Below, in pieces: positions 1 to 7,896 of a DNA stretch of 34,587 nt (the stretch's first letter is position 1; the number at the start of each line of letters is the position of its first letter). The notes beneath the pieces are model-generated. The model was not told the origin of the DNA, did not search any database, and saw only the letters and a list, made by a program, of their open reading frames with translations. The translations under genes and the position numbers were made by a program. Source of the DNA: Pseudomonas lini. Its GTDB lineage: Bacteria; Pseudomonadota; Gammaproteobacteria; Pseudomonadales; Pseudomonadaceae. The stretch lies in contig NZ_JAUSSR010000027.1 in assembly GCF_030812475.1 (NCBI RefSeq), positions 1-34,587 of the forward strand, given 5' to 3'.

Positions 1-27
1 GCAGACCTTTGGCCCGCTCAACCCCCA

Positions 28-120
28 TTGTGGGAGCGGGATTGCTGGCTAATGGGGTGGGTAAGAAACTTAAAATGTTGGCTGACCCACCGCCTTCGCG
101 AGCAAGCCCGCTCCGACAAT
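28..120. repeat. REP pair, inverted
   Basis: Two oppositely oriented Pseudomonas REP-type units (tgggagcggg with its reverse counterpart cccgctcc) are separated by about 50 bp. They lie downstream of the hpd terminator. No gene is visible in the first 193 bases. Confidence 0.75.
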
Positions 121-140
121 CAGTTTTGCGTCAACCCAAA

Positions 141-178
141 AGAAAGCCCGGCCAGCATCGCTGCTGACCGGGCTTTCT
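141..178 (-). terminator. Rho-independent terminator of hpd
   Basis: An 11-bp stem (AGAAAGCCCGG paired with CCGGGCTTTCT) is followed on the minus strand by a T-rich tract. It lies 16 bases past the hpd stop codon. Confidence 0.8.
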
Positions 179-193
179 TACAGCCGGGCCGGC

Positions 194-1270
194 TTACTCG
201 GTGGACAACACACCCCGACGAACCTGGTCACGTTCGATGGATTCGAACAGCGCCTTGAAGTTGCCTTCACCGAAGCCATCGTCGCCTTTACGCTGGATGA
301 ACTCGAAGAACACCGGGCCCATCAAGGTTTCCGAGAAGATCTGCAGCAACAGGCGCTTGTCGCCCGACTCGGACGATCCGTCCAGCAAGATACCGCGCGC
401 CTGCAGTTCGTTGACCGGCTCGCCGTGATTCGGCAAACGGCCTTCGAGCATCTCGTAATAGGTTTCCGGCGGCGCGGTCATGAAACGCATGCCGATGCTT
501 TTCAAGTGATCCCAGGTCTTGATCAGGTCATCGCTGAGGAACGCCACGTGCTGGATGCCCTCGCCGTTGAACTGCATCAGGAACTCTTCGATCTGCCCGG
601 CGCCCTTGGACGACTCTTCGTTCAACGGGATGCGGATCATGCCATCCGGCGCGGTCATCGCCTTGGAGGTCAGGCCGGTGTACTCGCCCTTGATGTCGAA
701 GTAGCGGATCTCGCGGAAGTTGAACAGCTTCTCGTAGAAGTTGGCCCAATAGGCCATGCGCCCGCGATAGACGTTGTGGGTCAAGTGATCGATGATCTTC
801 AGGCCGGCACCGACCGGGTTGCGGTCAACGCCTTCGATGAACACGAAGTCGATGTCGTAGATCGAGCTGCCTTCGCCGAAACGGTCGATCAGGTACAGCG
901 GCGCACCGCCGATGCCTTTGATCGCCGGCAGATGCAGCTCCATCGGGCCGGTCTCGATGTGGATCGGCTGGGCGCCGAGTTCCAGGGCACGCTTGTAGGC
1001 CTTCTGCGAATCCTTGACCCGGAACGCCATGCCGCATACCGACGGGCCGTGTTCGGCTGCAAAGTACGACGCAACACTGTTGGGTTCGTTGTTGAGGATC
1101 AGGTTGATCGCGCCCTGGCGATACAGGTGCACGTCTTTTGAGCGGTGGGTCGCGACCTTGGTGAAGCCCATGATCTGGAAGATCGGCTCCAGGGTGTTCG
1201 GAGTTGGCGATGCGAATTCGATGAATTCAAAGCCCATCAGGCCCATTGGGTTTTCGTATAAATCTGCCAT
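194..1270 (-). CDS. hpd: 4-hydroxyphenylpyruvate dioxygenase
   Basis: The enzyme converts 4-hydroxyphenylpyruvate to homogentisate in tyrosine catabolism, in the cytosol, using non-haem iron. The 358-residue product has the usual length of bacterial HPPD, with two tandem glyoxalase-fold halves. The iron-binding pattern is visible: a histidine in DHLTHNVYRG, a second in IQHVAFLSDD and a glutamate in VFFEFIQRKG near the C-terminus. The ATG at 1270 has GAGG about ten bases upstream. A strong terminator follows the gene, and the 450-bp upstream gap suggests a single-gene transcript. In Pseudomonas, aromatic amino acid catabolism is often controlled by PhhR, but I could not identify a convincing PhhR box here. 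Confidence 0.97.
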   Translation of the reverse strand: MADLYENPMGLMGFEFIEFASPTPNTLEPIFQIMGFTKVATHRSKDVHLYRQGAINLILNNEPNSVASYFAAEHGPSVCGMAFRVKDSQKAYKRALELGAQPIHIETGPMELHLPAIKGIGGAPLYLIDRFGEGSSIYDIDFVFIEGVDRNPVGAGLKIIDHLTHNVYRGRMAYWANFYEKLFNFREIRYFDIKGEYTGLTSKAMTAPDGMIRIPLNEESSKGAGQIEEFLMQFNGEGIQHVAFLSDDLIKTWDHLKSIGMRFMTAPPETYYEMLEGRLPNHGEPVNELQARGILLDGSSESGDKRLLLQIFSETLMGPVFFEFIQRKGDDGFGEGNFKALFESIERDQVRRGVLSTE

Positions 1271-1720
1271 GGTTGGCGCCTCATCATGCTTTTAGAATCA
1301 ACAGCTGAAAGTAACGGATCGTTAATTGCTGGCAATGCTGAGACCGGCGGGTGGCGCGCAGGAGATTCCCCGCACGCTGCGGGCGAGAAAGTCACCGTAG
1401 ATCAATTGAAACCCAAATATCTTCATTGTCGACCCAAGGCTATGACGGGCGAGGCTTCTGCTGCCAGAAGACGATTATTCTTATATGCGTAACCGGATTC
1501 TACACAGCGTAAATCGTTTTGTCCGCCTTCTGTATCAAATCCCCTTTTTCCCTGCGCGCGCAAGGGGTTTTCATCAAGCGGGCAACACGCCTGGATTACC
1601 GTTGATCGGCAAAAGTCCACAAGTCGTTCTATCATGCCCGTTACCTGAACTCATTTTGGGAGGCCTGCTGTCGTCCTGCCTGCATTTGAGAGCCCTCTTC
1701 CACCGTAACAGGTTTCACGA
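1271..1720. other. 450-bp gap between hpd and the EAL gene
   Basis: I see no gene here. The gap must hold the divergent promoters of hpd and the EAL gene. A small palindrome (TAAC, 5 bp, GTTA) lies at 1312-1324. A weak hairpin (CCCCTT with AAGGGG) lies near 1540-1575. Neither can be assigned a role. Confidence 0.5.
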
Positions 1721-3256
1721 ATGCCACTGAACGTCAAAAACCGTCGCAAACGCGGGGTCAGGATTGCCGTGACCGTCTTGAGCGGTTTACTCCCGGTACT
1801 GCTGGGGTTCGCCATTTTGTATATGCAGGCTGAACGCACACTGCAACAGAGTACCCGGTTGACGGCGGAAGAAGCCGTGAGCCAGTTCGAACTGATGTTC
1901 GACAACACGGCCGAGGCCGCGCGCGAGTTGCTGCCGCTGGCGGGCCAACGCTGCAACGATGTCAAACTGGCCTTGCGCGAACAGGTCACCCGCCGCCCCT
2001 TCGTGCGCTCGACCAATCTGGTCTGGGACGACAGCATTTACTGCAGTTCCTTGTTCGGTGACTATCAGGAAAAAATCAATGCTGGCGACTACACCCAAGG
2101 CCAGTTGTCGTTGATGAAGAGCAATAAGGTCACGCCCGACAGCGCTCTGCTGGTGTATCGACTCAGTGAAGGGCAACGGGGCGCCTTGAGCGCTCTGGAC
2201 GGGTATCACTTGAGCAATGTATTGCGCCTGATCGGCCGCAGCACCTTATTGGCGCTGCAAGTCGGCCCACATTGGCTGGCTGCCGACGGCCAGTTCCACG
2301 ACGGCGCCCTGCCCCTCTTTGCGGTAGCGCAAAACGAACTGGCCTCCTCGCGATACGCTTTTACCGTGGCAGCCGGTTTCCCCGAGGGCGAAACCTGGCG
2401 TTATATGAAAAGCGAGTATCCGCCACTGTTCAGCCTGCTGATATTTTTCGGCGTGGTGTCGGGCACGATCGGGCACGTTCTGCAAAGACGCGCCATGTCG
2501 CCCAGCCACGAAATGCAGCGCGCGATGGAAGCCGGGGAGTTCATTCCCTTTTTTCAGCCGGTGGTCCATGGCGACAGCAAGCAGTGGTCCGGTTGCGAAG
2601 TGCTGATGCGCTGGAATCATCCGAAGGAAGGCCTGGTGCGCCCGGACCTGTTCATTCCGTTCGCCGAATATTCCGGGCTGATCGTGCCGATGACCCGCTC
2701 ATTGATGCAACAGACCGCCGCATTGCTGGCGCCCCTGTCTTCGTCATTCAGAGAGCCGTTTCACATCGGAATCAACATCACCGCCAGCCACTGCAAAAAC
2801 CTGGATTTGATCGAGGATTGTCGAGCGTTCATCCAGGCCTTTGCCCCGGGTTCGATCAGCCTGGTGCTGGAGTTGACCGAGCGCGAACTCATCGAGCCCA
2901 CGGCCATGACCCATCAATTGTTCGAACAGCTGCATGAGCTTGGCGTGATGATCGCAATCGACGACTTTGGCACCGGCCATTCGAGCCTGGGTTACCTGCG
3001 TCAATTCAACGTGGACTTCCTGAAAATCGACCAGAGTTTCGTTGCCATGATCGGAGTCGACGCCCTCTCAAGGCACATTCTTGACTCCATCATCGAGCTC
3101 TCCGCCAAGCTCGATCTGGGCATTGTCGCCGAAGGCGTGGAAACCACGGAGCAAAGTGATTACCTGACCGCCCACGGGGTGAACTTCCTGCAAGGTTATC
3201 TCTTCGGCCGGCCGATGCCCGGCCCAGAGTTCATTAACGCATTAAGTCACCATTAA
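1721..3256 (+). CDS. CSS-motif sensor cyclic-di-GMP phosphodiesterase (EAL)
   Basis: This 511-residue inner-membrane protein should hydrolyse cyclic-di-GMP. An N-terminal membrane segment (about 13-35) leads into a periplasmic CSS-type domain with Cys78 and the CSS triplet at 108-110, which in this family form a redox-sensitive disulfide. A second membrane segment (about 234-255) precedes the EAL domain (about 265-508). The signature reads E293-V294-L295 instead of EAL, but the glutamate is retained. Other catalytic motifs are present: N352, ELTERE (384-389), DDFGTG (414-419), K436, EGVET (471-475) and Q491. It therefore looks like an active phosphodiesterase, probably controlled by periplasmic thiol state (known for the family, inferred here). 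It stands alone between hpd and mvaU. Confidence 0.93.
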   Translation: MPLNVKNRRKRGVRIAVTVLSGLLPVLLGFAILYMQAERTLQQSTRLTAEEAVSQFELMFDNTAEAARELLPLAGQRCNDVKLALREQVTRRPFVRSTNLVWDDSIYCSSLFGDYQEKINAGDYTQGQLSLMKSNKVTPDSALLVYRLSEGQRGALSALDGYHLSNVLRLIGRSTLLALQVGPHWLAADGQFHDGALPLFAVAQNELASSRYAFTVAAGFPEGETWRYMKSEYPPLFSLLIFFGVVSGTIGHVLQRRAMSPSHEMQRAMEAGEFIPFFQPVVHGDSKQWSGCEVLMRWNHPKEGLVRPDLFIPFAEYSGLIVPMTRSLMQQTAALLAPLSSSFREPFHIGINITASHCKNLDLIEDCRAFIQAFAPGSISLVLELTERELIEPTAMTHQLFEQLHELGVMIAIDDFGTGHSSLGYLRQFNVDFLKIDQSFVAMIGVDALSRHILDSIIELSAKLDLGIVAEGVETTEQSDYLTAHGVNFLQGYLFGRPMPGPEFINALSHH

Positions 3257-3489
3257 CTAACTGCTAAAAGCGACAAGATAAGGCGACGGCGCAGCCGTTT
3301 GTATCAACAGACTAATGTAGTTACATGAAGAAAAAGACAGGATTTACTCTTGGCTCATTAACTACTACAATTTTTCATGCCTGTGCAAAACTGGCAGGTG
3401 AGCCACTATCACCGAGTCGCTACAAGGCGCCTGGCTTATAGCCTTGATTGCGGTTGGTATCAGCCAAATACACTATTGGAGTAAAGATA

Positions 3490-3855
3490 TTGTCCAGACT
3501 CGCTGAATTTCGTGCAGCTGAAAAGGCCCTTCAGGAACAGCTCAAGCAGCTGGAAGCGCTGAAGAACGATGCCGGGCTCAAGAAAGAAATCGAATTCGAA
3601 GAAAAGCTCCAGGGGTTGATGAAAACCTATGGCAAGAGCCTGCGCGACGTCATCGCCATTCTCGATCCGAACCCGGGCAAATCCGGCCAGCAACAGGCCG
3701 CGGCGCCTAAAACCCGCCGTGCTCGCGTGGTCAAGGTCTATCAGAATCCGCACACCGGTGAACTGATTGAAACCAAAGGCGGCAACCACCGCGGACTGAA
3801 AGCCTGGAAGGAACAATACGGTGTCGACACCGTGGATTCCTGGTTGCGCGGTTAA
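3490..3855 (+). CDS. mvaU: MvaU/MvaT-family H-NS-like xenogeneic silencer
   Basis: This 121-residue nucleoid protein belongs to the family that binds AT-rich DNA and silences foreign genes in Pseudomonas. An N-terminal coiled coil (about 1-60, starting SRLAEFRAAEKALQEQ) gives oligomerisation. The C-terminal DNA-binding part carries KVYQNPHTGELIETKGGNH. The sequence reads more like MvaU than MvaT. The start chosen is TTG at 3490: GGAG lies 8 bases upstream and the family N-terminus (M)SRLAEF begins exactly there. An in-frame ATG at 3448 would add 14 unrelated residues and lacks a ribosome site. The AT-rich upstream region is typical of this self-regulated family (inferred). Confidence 0.93.
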   Translation: MSRLAEFRAAEKALQEQLKQLEALKNDAGLKKEIEFEEKLQGLMKTYGKSLRDVIAILDPNPGKSGQQQAAAPKTRRARVVKVYQNPHTGELIETKGGNHRGLKAWKEQYGVDTVDSWLRG

Positions 3856-3867
3856 GCATTTTCGGTA

Positions 3868-3890
3868 ATAAAAAGCCCTGCAATGCAGGC
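3868..3890 (-). terminator. Weak hairpin with flanking A-run
   Basis: A short stem (CCTGC, AAT, GCAGG) is preceded on the plus strand by AATAAAAA, giving a T-run on the minus strand. It could end the minus-strand gene at 4097, or help to end mvaU. The stem is only five base pairs. Confidence 0.35.
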
Positions 3891-3894
3891 AATG

Positions 3895-4026
3895 CCTGTA
3901 GGAGCGAGCTTGCTCCGGGCGGCTTCCGACGATGGTCGTCAACGATAACGCGTGTTTGCTGGATAGTACGCGGTGTTCTTGAATCCATCGTCGGAACGCC
4001 GCCTGGAGCAAGCTCGCTCCTACAGT
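3895..4026. repeat. REP pair, long inverted repeat
   Basis: CTGTAGGAGCGAGCTTGCTCC faces its reverse complement at 4006-4026. The intervening segment also contains inverted matches (CCGACGATGG and CCATCGTCGG). This is a typical intergenic REP doublet between convergent genes. Confidence 0.85.
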
Positions 4027-4096
4027 GTGCTTAGTCCCTTCGGCTATCTAAAAAGGTCTGTAAGTACTTATACCTGCAGTACATTGAAATCTTAAA

Positions 4097-4615
4097 CTAA
4101 AGTCTCAAGCTGTTACGAACAGCGTCTATTTCACCCTGACTTGCTTTATAAGCCTCAGCCTGCCCCGCGCTGGAAAAAACATAGGCCTTATCCGCATCCA
4201 CGGCCGCCACCAATGTTTGAGACAACACATGACGACCGTTCTGGGTAATGGTGCAGGTAGTTTCGAGCGCATCCAGGCGGCTCAAACGAGCGGGATGAAT
4301 CTTGTTGCAAACACTTTGATAGCCGCCTTGAAAGAAATCCTTCTGCACCGACTTGCGCATCTCCAGCAATACACCCTGCAGATTCACCTGATGGCCAGTT
4401 TGCACTTGGGTCATGGTCAACTCCATCACCATCACCGGCGTGCCGCCCTGATCGTGCTTCACTGCGCGCTGACGGGACACCTGGGCATTGGCGGCTTCCT
4501 TCGGGACGGGTTCGACCTCCCAACCGGCAGGCCAGGTCACGACTGGCTCATCGGCGTGAGCAGCAGCCGAGAGCACACTCAGCAGGATGAAAATCGATGG
4601 GTAGGGCCGAATCAT
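4097..4615 (-). CDS. Exported protein, DUF4946-like
   Basis: This 172-residue protein has a clear signal peptide: MIRPYPSIFILLSVL, then AAAHA, with cleavage predicted before DEPVV. The mature part begins with WPAGWEVEPVPKEA and contains two cysteines (SVCNK and TTCTI) that could form a periplasmic disulfide. The pattern resembles the Pseudomonas DUF4946 family, whose function is unknown to me. It is divergent from gloA across about 137 bp and convergent with mvaU, so it is probably transcribed alone. Confidence 0.8.
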   Translation of the reverse strand: MIRPYPSIFILLSVLSAAAHADEPVVTWPAGWEVEPVPKEAANAQVSRQRAVKHDQGGTPVMVMELTMTQVQTGHQVNLQGVLLEMRKSVQKDFFQGGYQSVCNKIHPARLSRLDALETTCTITQNGRHVLSQTLVAAVDADKAYVFSSAGQAEAYKASQGEIDAVRNSLRL

Positions 4616-4752
4616 TGCAATGAATTCTCAGTGTTTGATCGACGAAGTCTGAGCCTCGCCCGTCGGCCAGGCAATAGCCGACATTTGGTGATGCCTGCGC
4701 CCTTGCGTATCATGGTCGCCATCGTCAGCCCCACTTATTGCCCGGAGGGCCC

Positions 4753-5274
4753 ATGAGCCTGCACGAATTGAACAGCTTCCCCGGCGTGACCGCCCAACCT
4801 GATACCGCGACCCACGGTTTCGTTTTCAACCACACCATGCTGCGGGTCAAGGACATCACCAGATCCCTGGATTTCTATACCCGGATCCTCGGTTTCTCGC
4901 TGGTGGAAAAGCGCGACTTCCCGGAAGCCGAATTCAGCCTGTACTTCCTGGCGCTGGTCGATAAGGATCAGATCCCGGCCGACGCCGCGGCGCGCACCGA
5001 ATGGATGAAATCGATCCCCGGCATTCTCGAACTGACCCACAACCACGGCACGGAAAACGACGCGGATTTCGCCTACCACAACGGCAACACCGACCCGCGC
5101 GGTTTCGGCCACATCTGCATCTCGGTACCGGACATCGTCGCCGCCTGCGAGCGCTTCGAGGCACTGGGCTGCGATTTCCAGAAACGCCTGAGCGACGGGC
5201 GCATGAAGAGCCTGGCGTTCATCAAGGACCCGGATGCCTACTGGGTCGAAATCATCCAGCCCGCCCCGCTCTGA
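4753..5274 (+). CDS. gloA: Lactoylglutathione lyase (glyoxalase I)
   Basis: The enzyme isomerises the methylglyoxal-glutathione hemithioacetal to S-lactoylglutathione, a cytosolic detoxification step. The 173-residue product matches the longer, zinc-type glyoxalase I form. Metal-ligand positions are visible: FNHTMLRVKD near the start, ILELTHNHG, GFGHICISVPD and YWVEIIQP near the end. The start is the ATG at 4753, with GGAGG four bases upstream; an in-frame TTG at 4738 has no better ribosome site. The gene stands alone and is followed by a REP pair. Confidence 0.95.
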   Translation: MSLHELNSFPGVTAQPDTATHGFVFNHTMLRVKDITRSLDFYTRILGFSLVEKRDFPEAEFSLYFLALVDKDQIPADAAARTEWMKSIPGILELTHNHGTENDADFAYHNGNTDPRGFGHICISVPDIVAACERFEALGCDFQKRLSDGRMKSLAFIKDPDAYWVEIIQPAPL

Positions 5275-5289
5275 TAGGCGACATCCTCC

Positions 5290-5391
5290 CTGTAGGAGCT
5301 GGCTTGTCGGATCGCCGCACCGCAGCGAAGACGGCCTCAAGCCTTGCAGCGCCCACGAAGACGCCTTCGCCAGCAAGCCGGCTCCTACAAA
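5290..5391. repeat. REP pair, inverted
   Basis: CTGTAGGAGCTGGCTTG faces CAAGCCGGCTCCTACA. The inner segment CTTGCAGCGCCCA(C/T)GAAG is shared with the REP pair at 34444-34533, so the two are copies of one longer unit. Confidence 0.85.
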
Positions 5392-5409
5392 AGCCGTGCA
5401 ACGGCGCGC

Positions 5410-5441
5410 AAAAAAACCCATGATCGCTCATAGGTTTTTTT
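5410..5441. terminator. Bidirectional terminator between gloA and ahpF
   Basis: The run A7-CC pairs with GG-T7. The stem continues through one C-A mismatch into ATGA/TCAT and is closed by a TCGC loop. It can serve both convergent genes. Confidence 0.75.
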
Positions 5442-5460
5442 GTGTTTTCATTGTCAGCTT

Positions 5461-7023
5461 TTACGCCGGGGCCGAAGTCCGGATCAGGTGATCGAATGCG
5501 CTCAGGGAAGCCTTGGCCCCCTCGCCCACCGCAATCACGATCTGCTTGTACGGCACGGTCGTCACATCACCGGCCGCAAATACCCCCGGTACCGACGTCT
5601 CGCCACGGGCGTCGACGATGATCTCGCCACGCGGCGACAACTCGATGGTACCTTTGAGCCAATCGGTGTTGGGCAACAGACCGATCTGCACGAAGATCCC
5701 TTCCAGTTCCACAGTCCGCAGCTCGTCCGACTGACGATCCTTGTAGCGCAGGCCGTTGACCTTCTGACCGTCGCCGGTCACTTCAGTGGTTTGCGCACTG
5801 GTGATAACGGTCACGTTAGGCAGACTGTGCAATTTGCGCTGCAGGACCGCATCGGCGCGCAACTGCACGTCGAATTCGAGCAGTGTCACGTGAGACACGA
5901 TGCCCGCCAGGTCAATGGCCGCTTCGACGCCGGAGTTGCCGCCGCCGATCACCGCCACTCGCTTGCCTTTAAACAGCGGACCGTCACAGTGCGGGCAGTA
6001 CGCCACGCCCTTGTTGCGGTATTGCTGCTCTCCCGGGACATTCATTTCACGCCACCGCGCACCGGTCGCGAGGATCACGGTTCTGGCTTTCAATGTCGCG
6101 CCGCTGGCAAAGTGGACTTCATTCAGTTGACCGTTCTTGCCCGGCACCAGCTTGTCGGCCCGTTGCAGGTTGATGATGTCGACGTCGTACTGCTTGACGT
6201 GTTCTTCCAGGGCGACGGCCAGTTTTGGCCCTTCGGTTTCCTGCACCGAGATGAAGTTCTCGATGGCCATGGTGTCCAGCACCTGCCCACCGAAACGCTC
6301 GGCCGCGACACCGGTGCGAATGCCTTTACGGGCGGCGTAGATCGCCGCCGAAGCACCGGCCGGGCCACCGCCGACCACCAATACGTCAAAGGTTTCTTTG
6401 GCGCTGATCTTCTCGGCCTGGCGCTCGATGCCGCTGGTGTCGATTTTGGCGAGGATTTCTTCCAGGCCCATGCGACCCTGGCCGAAGTTCACGCCATTGA
6501 GGTAGATACTGGGCACGGCCATGATCTGGCGCTCGTCGACTTCGGCCTGGAACAGCGCGCCGTCGATGGCGACGTGACGGATGTTCGGGTTCAACACGGC
6601 CATCAGGTTCAGCGCCTGGACCACGTCCGGGCAGTTCTGGCAGGACAGCGAGAAGTAGGTCTCGAAGTTGAATTCGCCCTTGAGCGAACGGATCTGTTCG
6701 ATCACTTCAACACTGGCTTTCGAAGGGTGGCCGCCGACTTGCAGCAAGGCCAGTACCAACGAAGTGAATTCGTGGCCCATCGGGATGCCGGCGAAACGCA
6801 GGCTGATTTCGGCACCGGGGCGGTTGATCGAGAACGATGGTTTGCGTGCATCATCACCGTTGTCGAGCAAGGTAATCTGGCTGGAAAGACTGGCAACGTC
6901 TTTCAGCAATTCGAGCATTTCCTGGGATTTCGCACCGTCGTCGAGGGAGGCAACGATCTCGATCGGCTGGGTGACCCGTTCCAGGTATGACTTCAACTGG
7001 GCTTTAAGATTGGTGTCCAACAT
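5461..7023 (-). CDS. ahpF: Alkyl hydroperoxide reductase subunit F
   Basis: This 520-residue flavoprotein moves electrons from NADH to AhpC. The N-terminal double-thioredoxin domain carries the redox pair C128-Q-N-C131 (SLSCQNCPDV). The thioredoxin-reductase-like part has the FAD motif VVGGGPAGASAAIYAARKG, the catalytic CPHC pair in GVAYCPHCDGPLF, the NADH-binding VIGGGNSGVEAA, and a C-terminal GVFAAGDVTTVPYKQIV. Full length for the family. It lies downstream of ahpC in the same direction, but a strong terminator stands between them. Full induction may therefore need read-through or a second promoter in the 123-bp gap (inferred). Confidence 0.97.
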   Translation of the reverse strand: MLDTNLKAQLKSYLERVTQPIEIVASLDDGAKSQEMLELLKDVASLSSQITLLDNGDDARKPSFSINRPGAEISLRFAGIPMGHEFTSLVLALLQVGGHPSKASVEVIEQIRSLKGEFNFETYFSLSCQNCPDVVQALNLMAVLNPNIRHVAIDGALFQAEVDERQIMAVPSIYLNGVNFGQGRMGLEEILAKIDTSGIERQAEKISAKETFDVLVVGGGPAGASAAIYAARKGIRTGVAAERFGGQVLDTMAIENFISVQETEGPKLAVALEEHVKQYDVDIINLQRADKLVPGKNGQLNEVHFASGATLKARTVILATGARWREMNVPGEQQYRNKGVAYCPHCDGPLFKGKRVAVIGGGNSGVEAAIDLAGIVSHVTLLEFDVQLRADAVLQRKLHSLPNVTVITSAQTTEVTGDGQKVNGLRYKDRQSDELRTVELEGIFVQIGLLPNTDWLKGTIELSPRGEIIVDARGETSVPGVFAAGDVTTVPYKQIVIAVGEGAKASLSAFDHLIRTSAPA

Positions 7024-7055
7024 ACGGGCGATTTCCTTTTTGAATTTGAAAAAAA

Positions 7056-7085
7056 ACGCCCGAGCGAATCTCGCCCGGGCGTTTT
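7056..7085 (-). terminator. Terminator between ahpC and ahpF
   Basis: A ten-bp GC-rich stem (CGCCCGAGCG with CGCCCGGGCG, one mismatch) is flanked by A8 on one side and T5 on the other. On the minus strand it would end the ahpC transcript and attenuate ahpF. Confidence 0.8.
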
Positions 7086-7146
7086 TATTGGGCGGTTGCA
7101 GCTTACTTAGGTGCGGGAACCCGCCCTGATGATGCGATCCACAGAC

Positions 7147-7710
7147 TTAGATCTTGCCGACCAGGTCCAGGGACGGCGCCAGCGTGGCCTCGCCTTCTTT
7201 CCACTTGGCTGGGCAAACCTGGCCAGGGTGGGCAGCGACGTACTGGGCAGCCTTGATTTTGCGCAGCAGTTCGGAAGCGTCACGGCCCACACCACCGTCG
7301 TTCAGTTCGACGATTTTGATCTGGCCTTCAGGGTTGATCACGAAGGTGCCACGGTCAGCCAGACCGGCTTCTTCGATCAGCACGTCGAAGTTGCGGGAGA
7401 TGGCATGGGTCGGGTCACCGATCATGGTGTACTGGATTTTGCCGATGGCTGGCGAAGTGTTGTGCCAGGCAGCGTGGGCAAAATGGGTGTCGGTGGAAAC
7501 GCTGTAGATCTCGACGCCCAGCTTCTGGAACGCGTCGTAGTTGTCGGCCAGGTCTTCGAGTTCAGTCGGGCAAACGAAGGTGAAGTCGGCTGGGTAGAAG
7601 AACACGACAGACCACTTGCCTTTCAGGTCGGCGTCCGACACTTTTACGAAGTCGCCATTCTTGAAGGCGTCAGCTTTGAACGGTTTAACTTGGCTGTTGA
7701 TGATAGGCAT
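7147..7710 (-). CDS. ahpC: Alkyl hydroperoxide reductase subunit C (2-Cys peroxiredoxin)
   Basis: The protein reduces hydrogen peroxide and organic hydroperoxides in the cytosol and is recycled by AhpF. The 187-residue product has the peroxidatic Cys47 in FYPADFTFVCPTELEDL and the resolving Cys166 in HPGQVCPAKW. It also has the SVSTDTHFAHAAWH segment typical of the AhpC1 class. The ATG at 7710 follows a good GGAGAG. A candidate OxyR site lies about 75-105 bases upstream. Confidence 0.97.
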   Translation of the reverse strand: MPIINSQVKPFKADAFKNGDFVKVSDADLKGKWSVVFFYPADFTFVCPTELEDLADNYDAFQKLGVEIYSVSTDTHFAHAAWHNTSPAIGKIQYTMIGDPTHAISRNFDVLIEEAGLADRGTFVINPEGQIKIVELNDGGVGRDASELLRKIKAAQYVAAHPGQVCPAKWKEGEATLAPSLDLVGKI

Positions 7711-7780
7711 CGATGACTCTCCGTCAGGGGTTGAAAAAGTTGATGGAATGAATCCTACCTATCCAATCTCCCGATGGCTC

Positions 7781-7817
7781 ATTGGCAAACCTCATGCTGC
7801 TGATTGGTTTTCGCTAT
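7781..7817 (-). promoter_or_regulatory. Candidate OxyR site upstream of ahpC
   Basis: Read on the minus strand, four tetramers lie at exact seven-base spacing: ATAG, N7, CAAT, N7, ATGA, N7, CAAT. The known OxyR pattern is ATAG-N7-CTAT-N7-ATAG-N7-CTAT, so the matches are 4, 3, 2 and 3 out of 4. The position upstream of ahpC fits. Its outer edge overlaps a separate perfect inverted repeat (CTATTAG, 9 bp, CTAATAG; 7814-7836). Confidence 0.5.
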
Positions 7818-7896
7818 TAGCTGACAGTACTAATAGAAGAAATCGCTTCTAGAGGCTTTTTCGCGGGATCCCATGGCGTGGCGACGAAACGGATTT

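Noticed and set aside
425..1141. Long open frame opposite hpd
   Set aside because: It lies antisense to a clear hpd gene, has no ribosome site and its product shows no domain. It is the usual high-GC shadow.
4217..4756. Open frame opposite the DUF4946-like gene
   Set aside because: Antisense to a gene with a clear signal peptide; it also runs over the promoter and ribosome site of gloA.
5440..6990. 516-codon open frame opposite ahpF
   Set aside because: Antisense to a gene with all AhpF motifs; the product is His/Arg/Gln-rich and domain-free. Codon-bias shadow.
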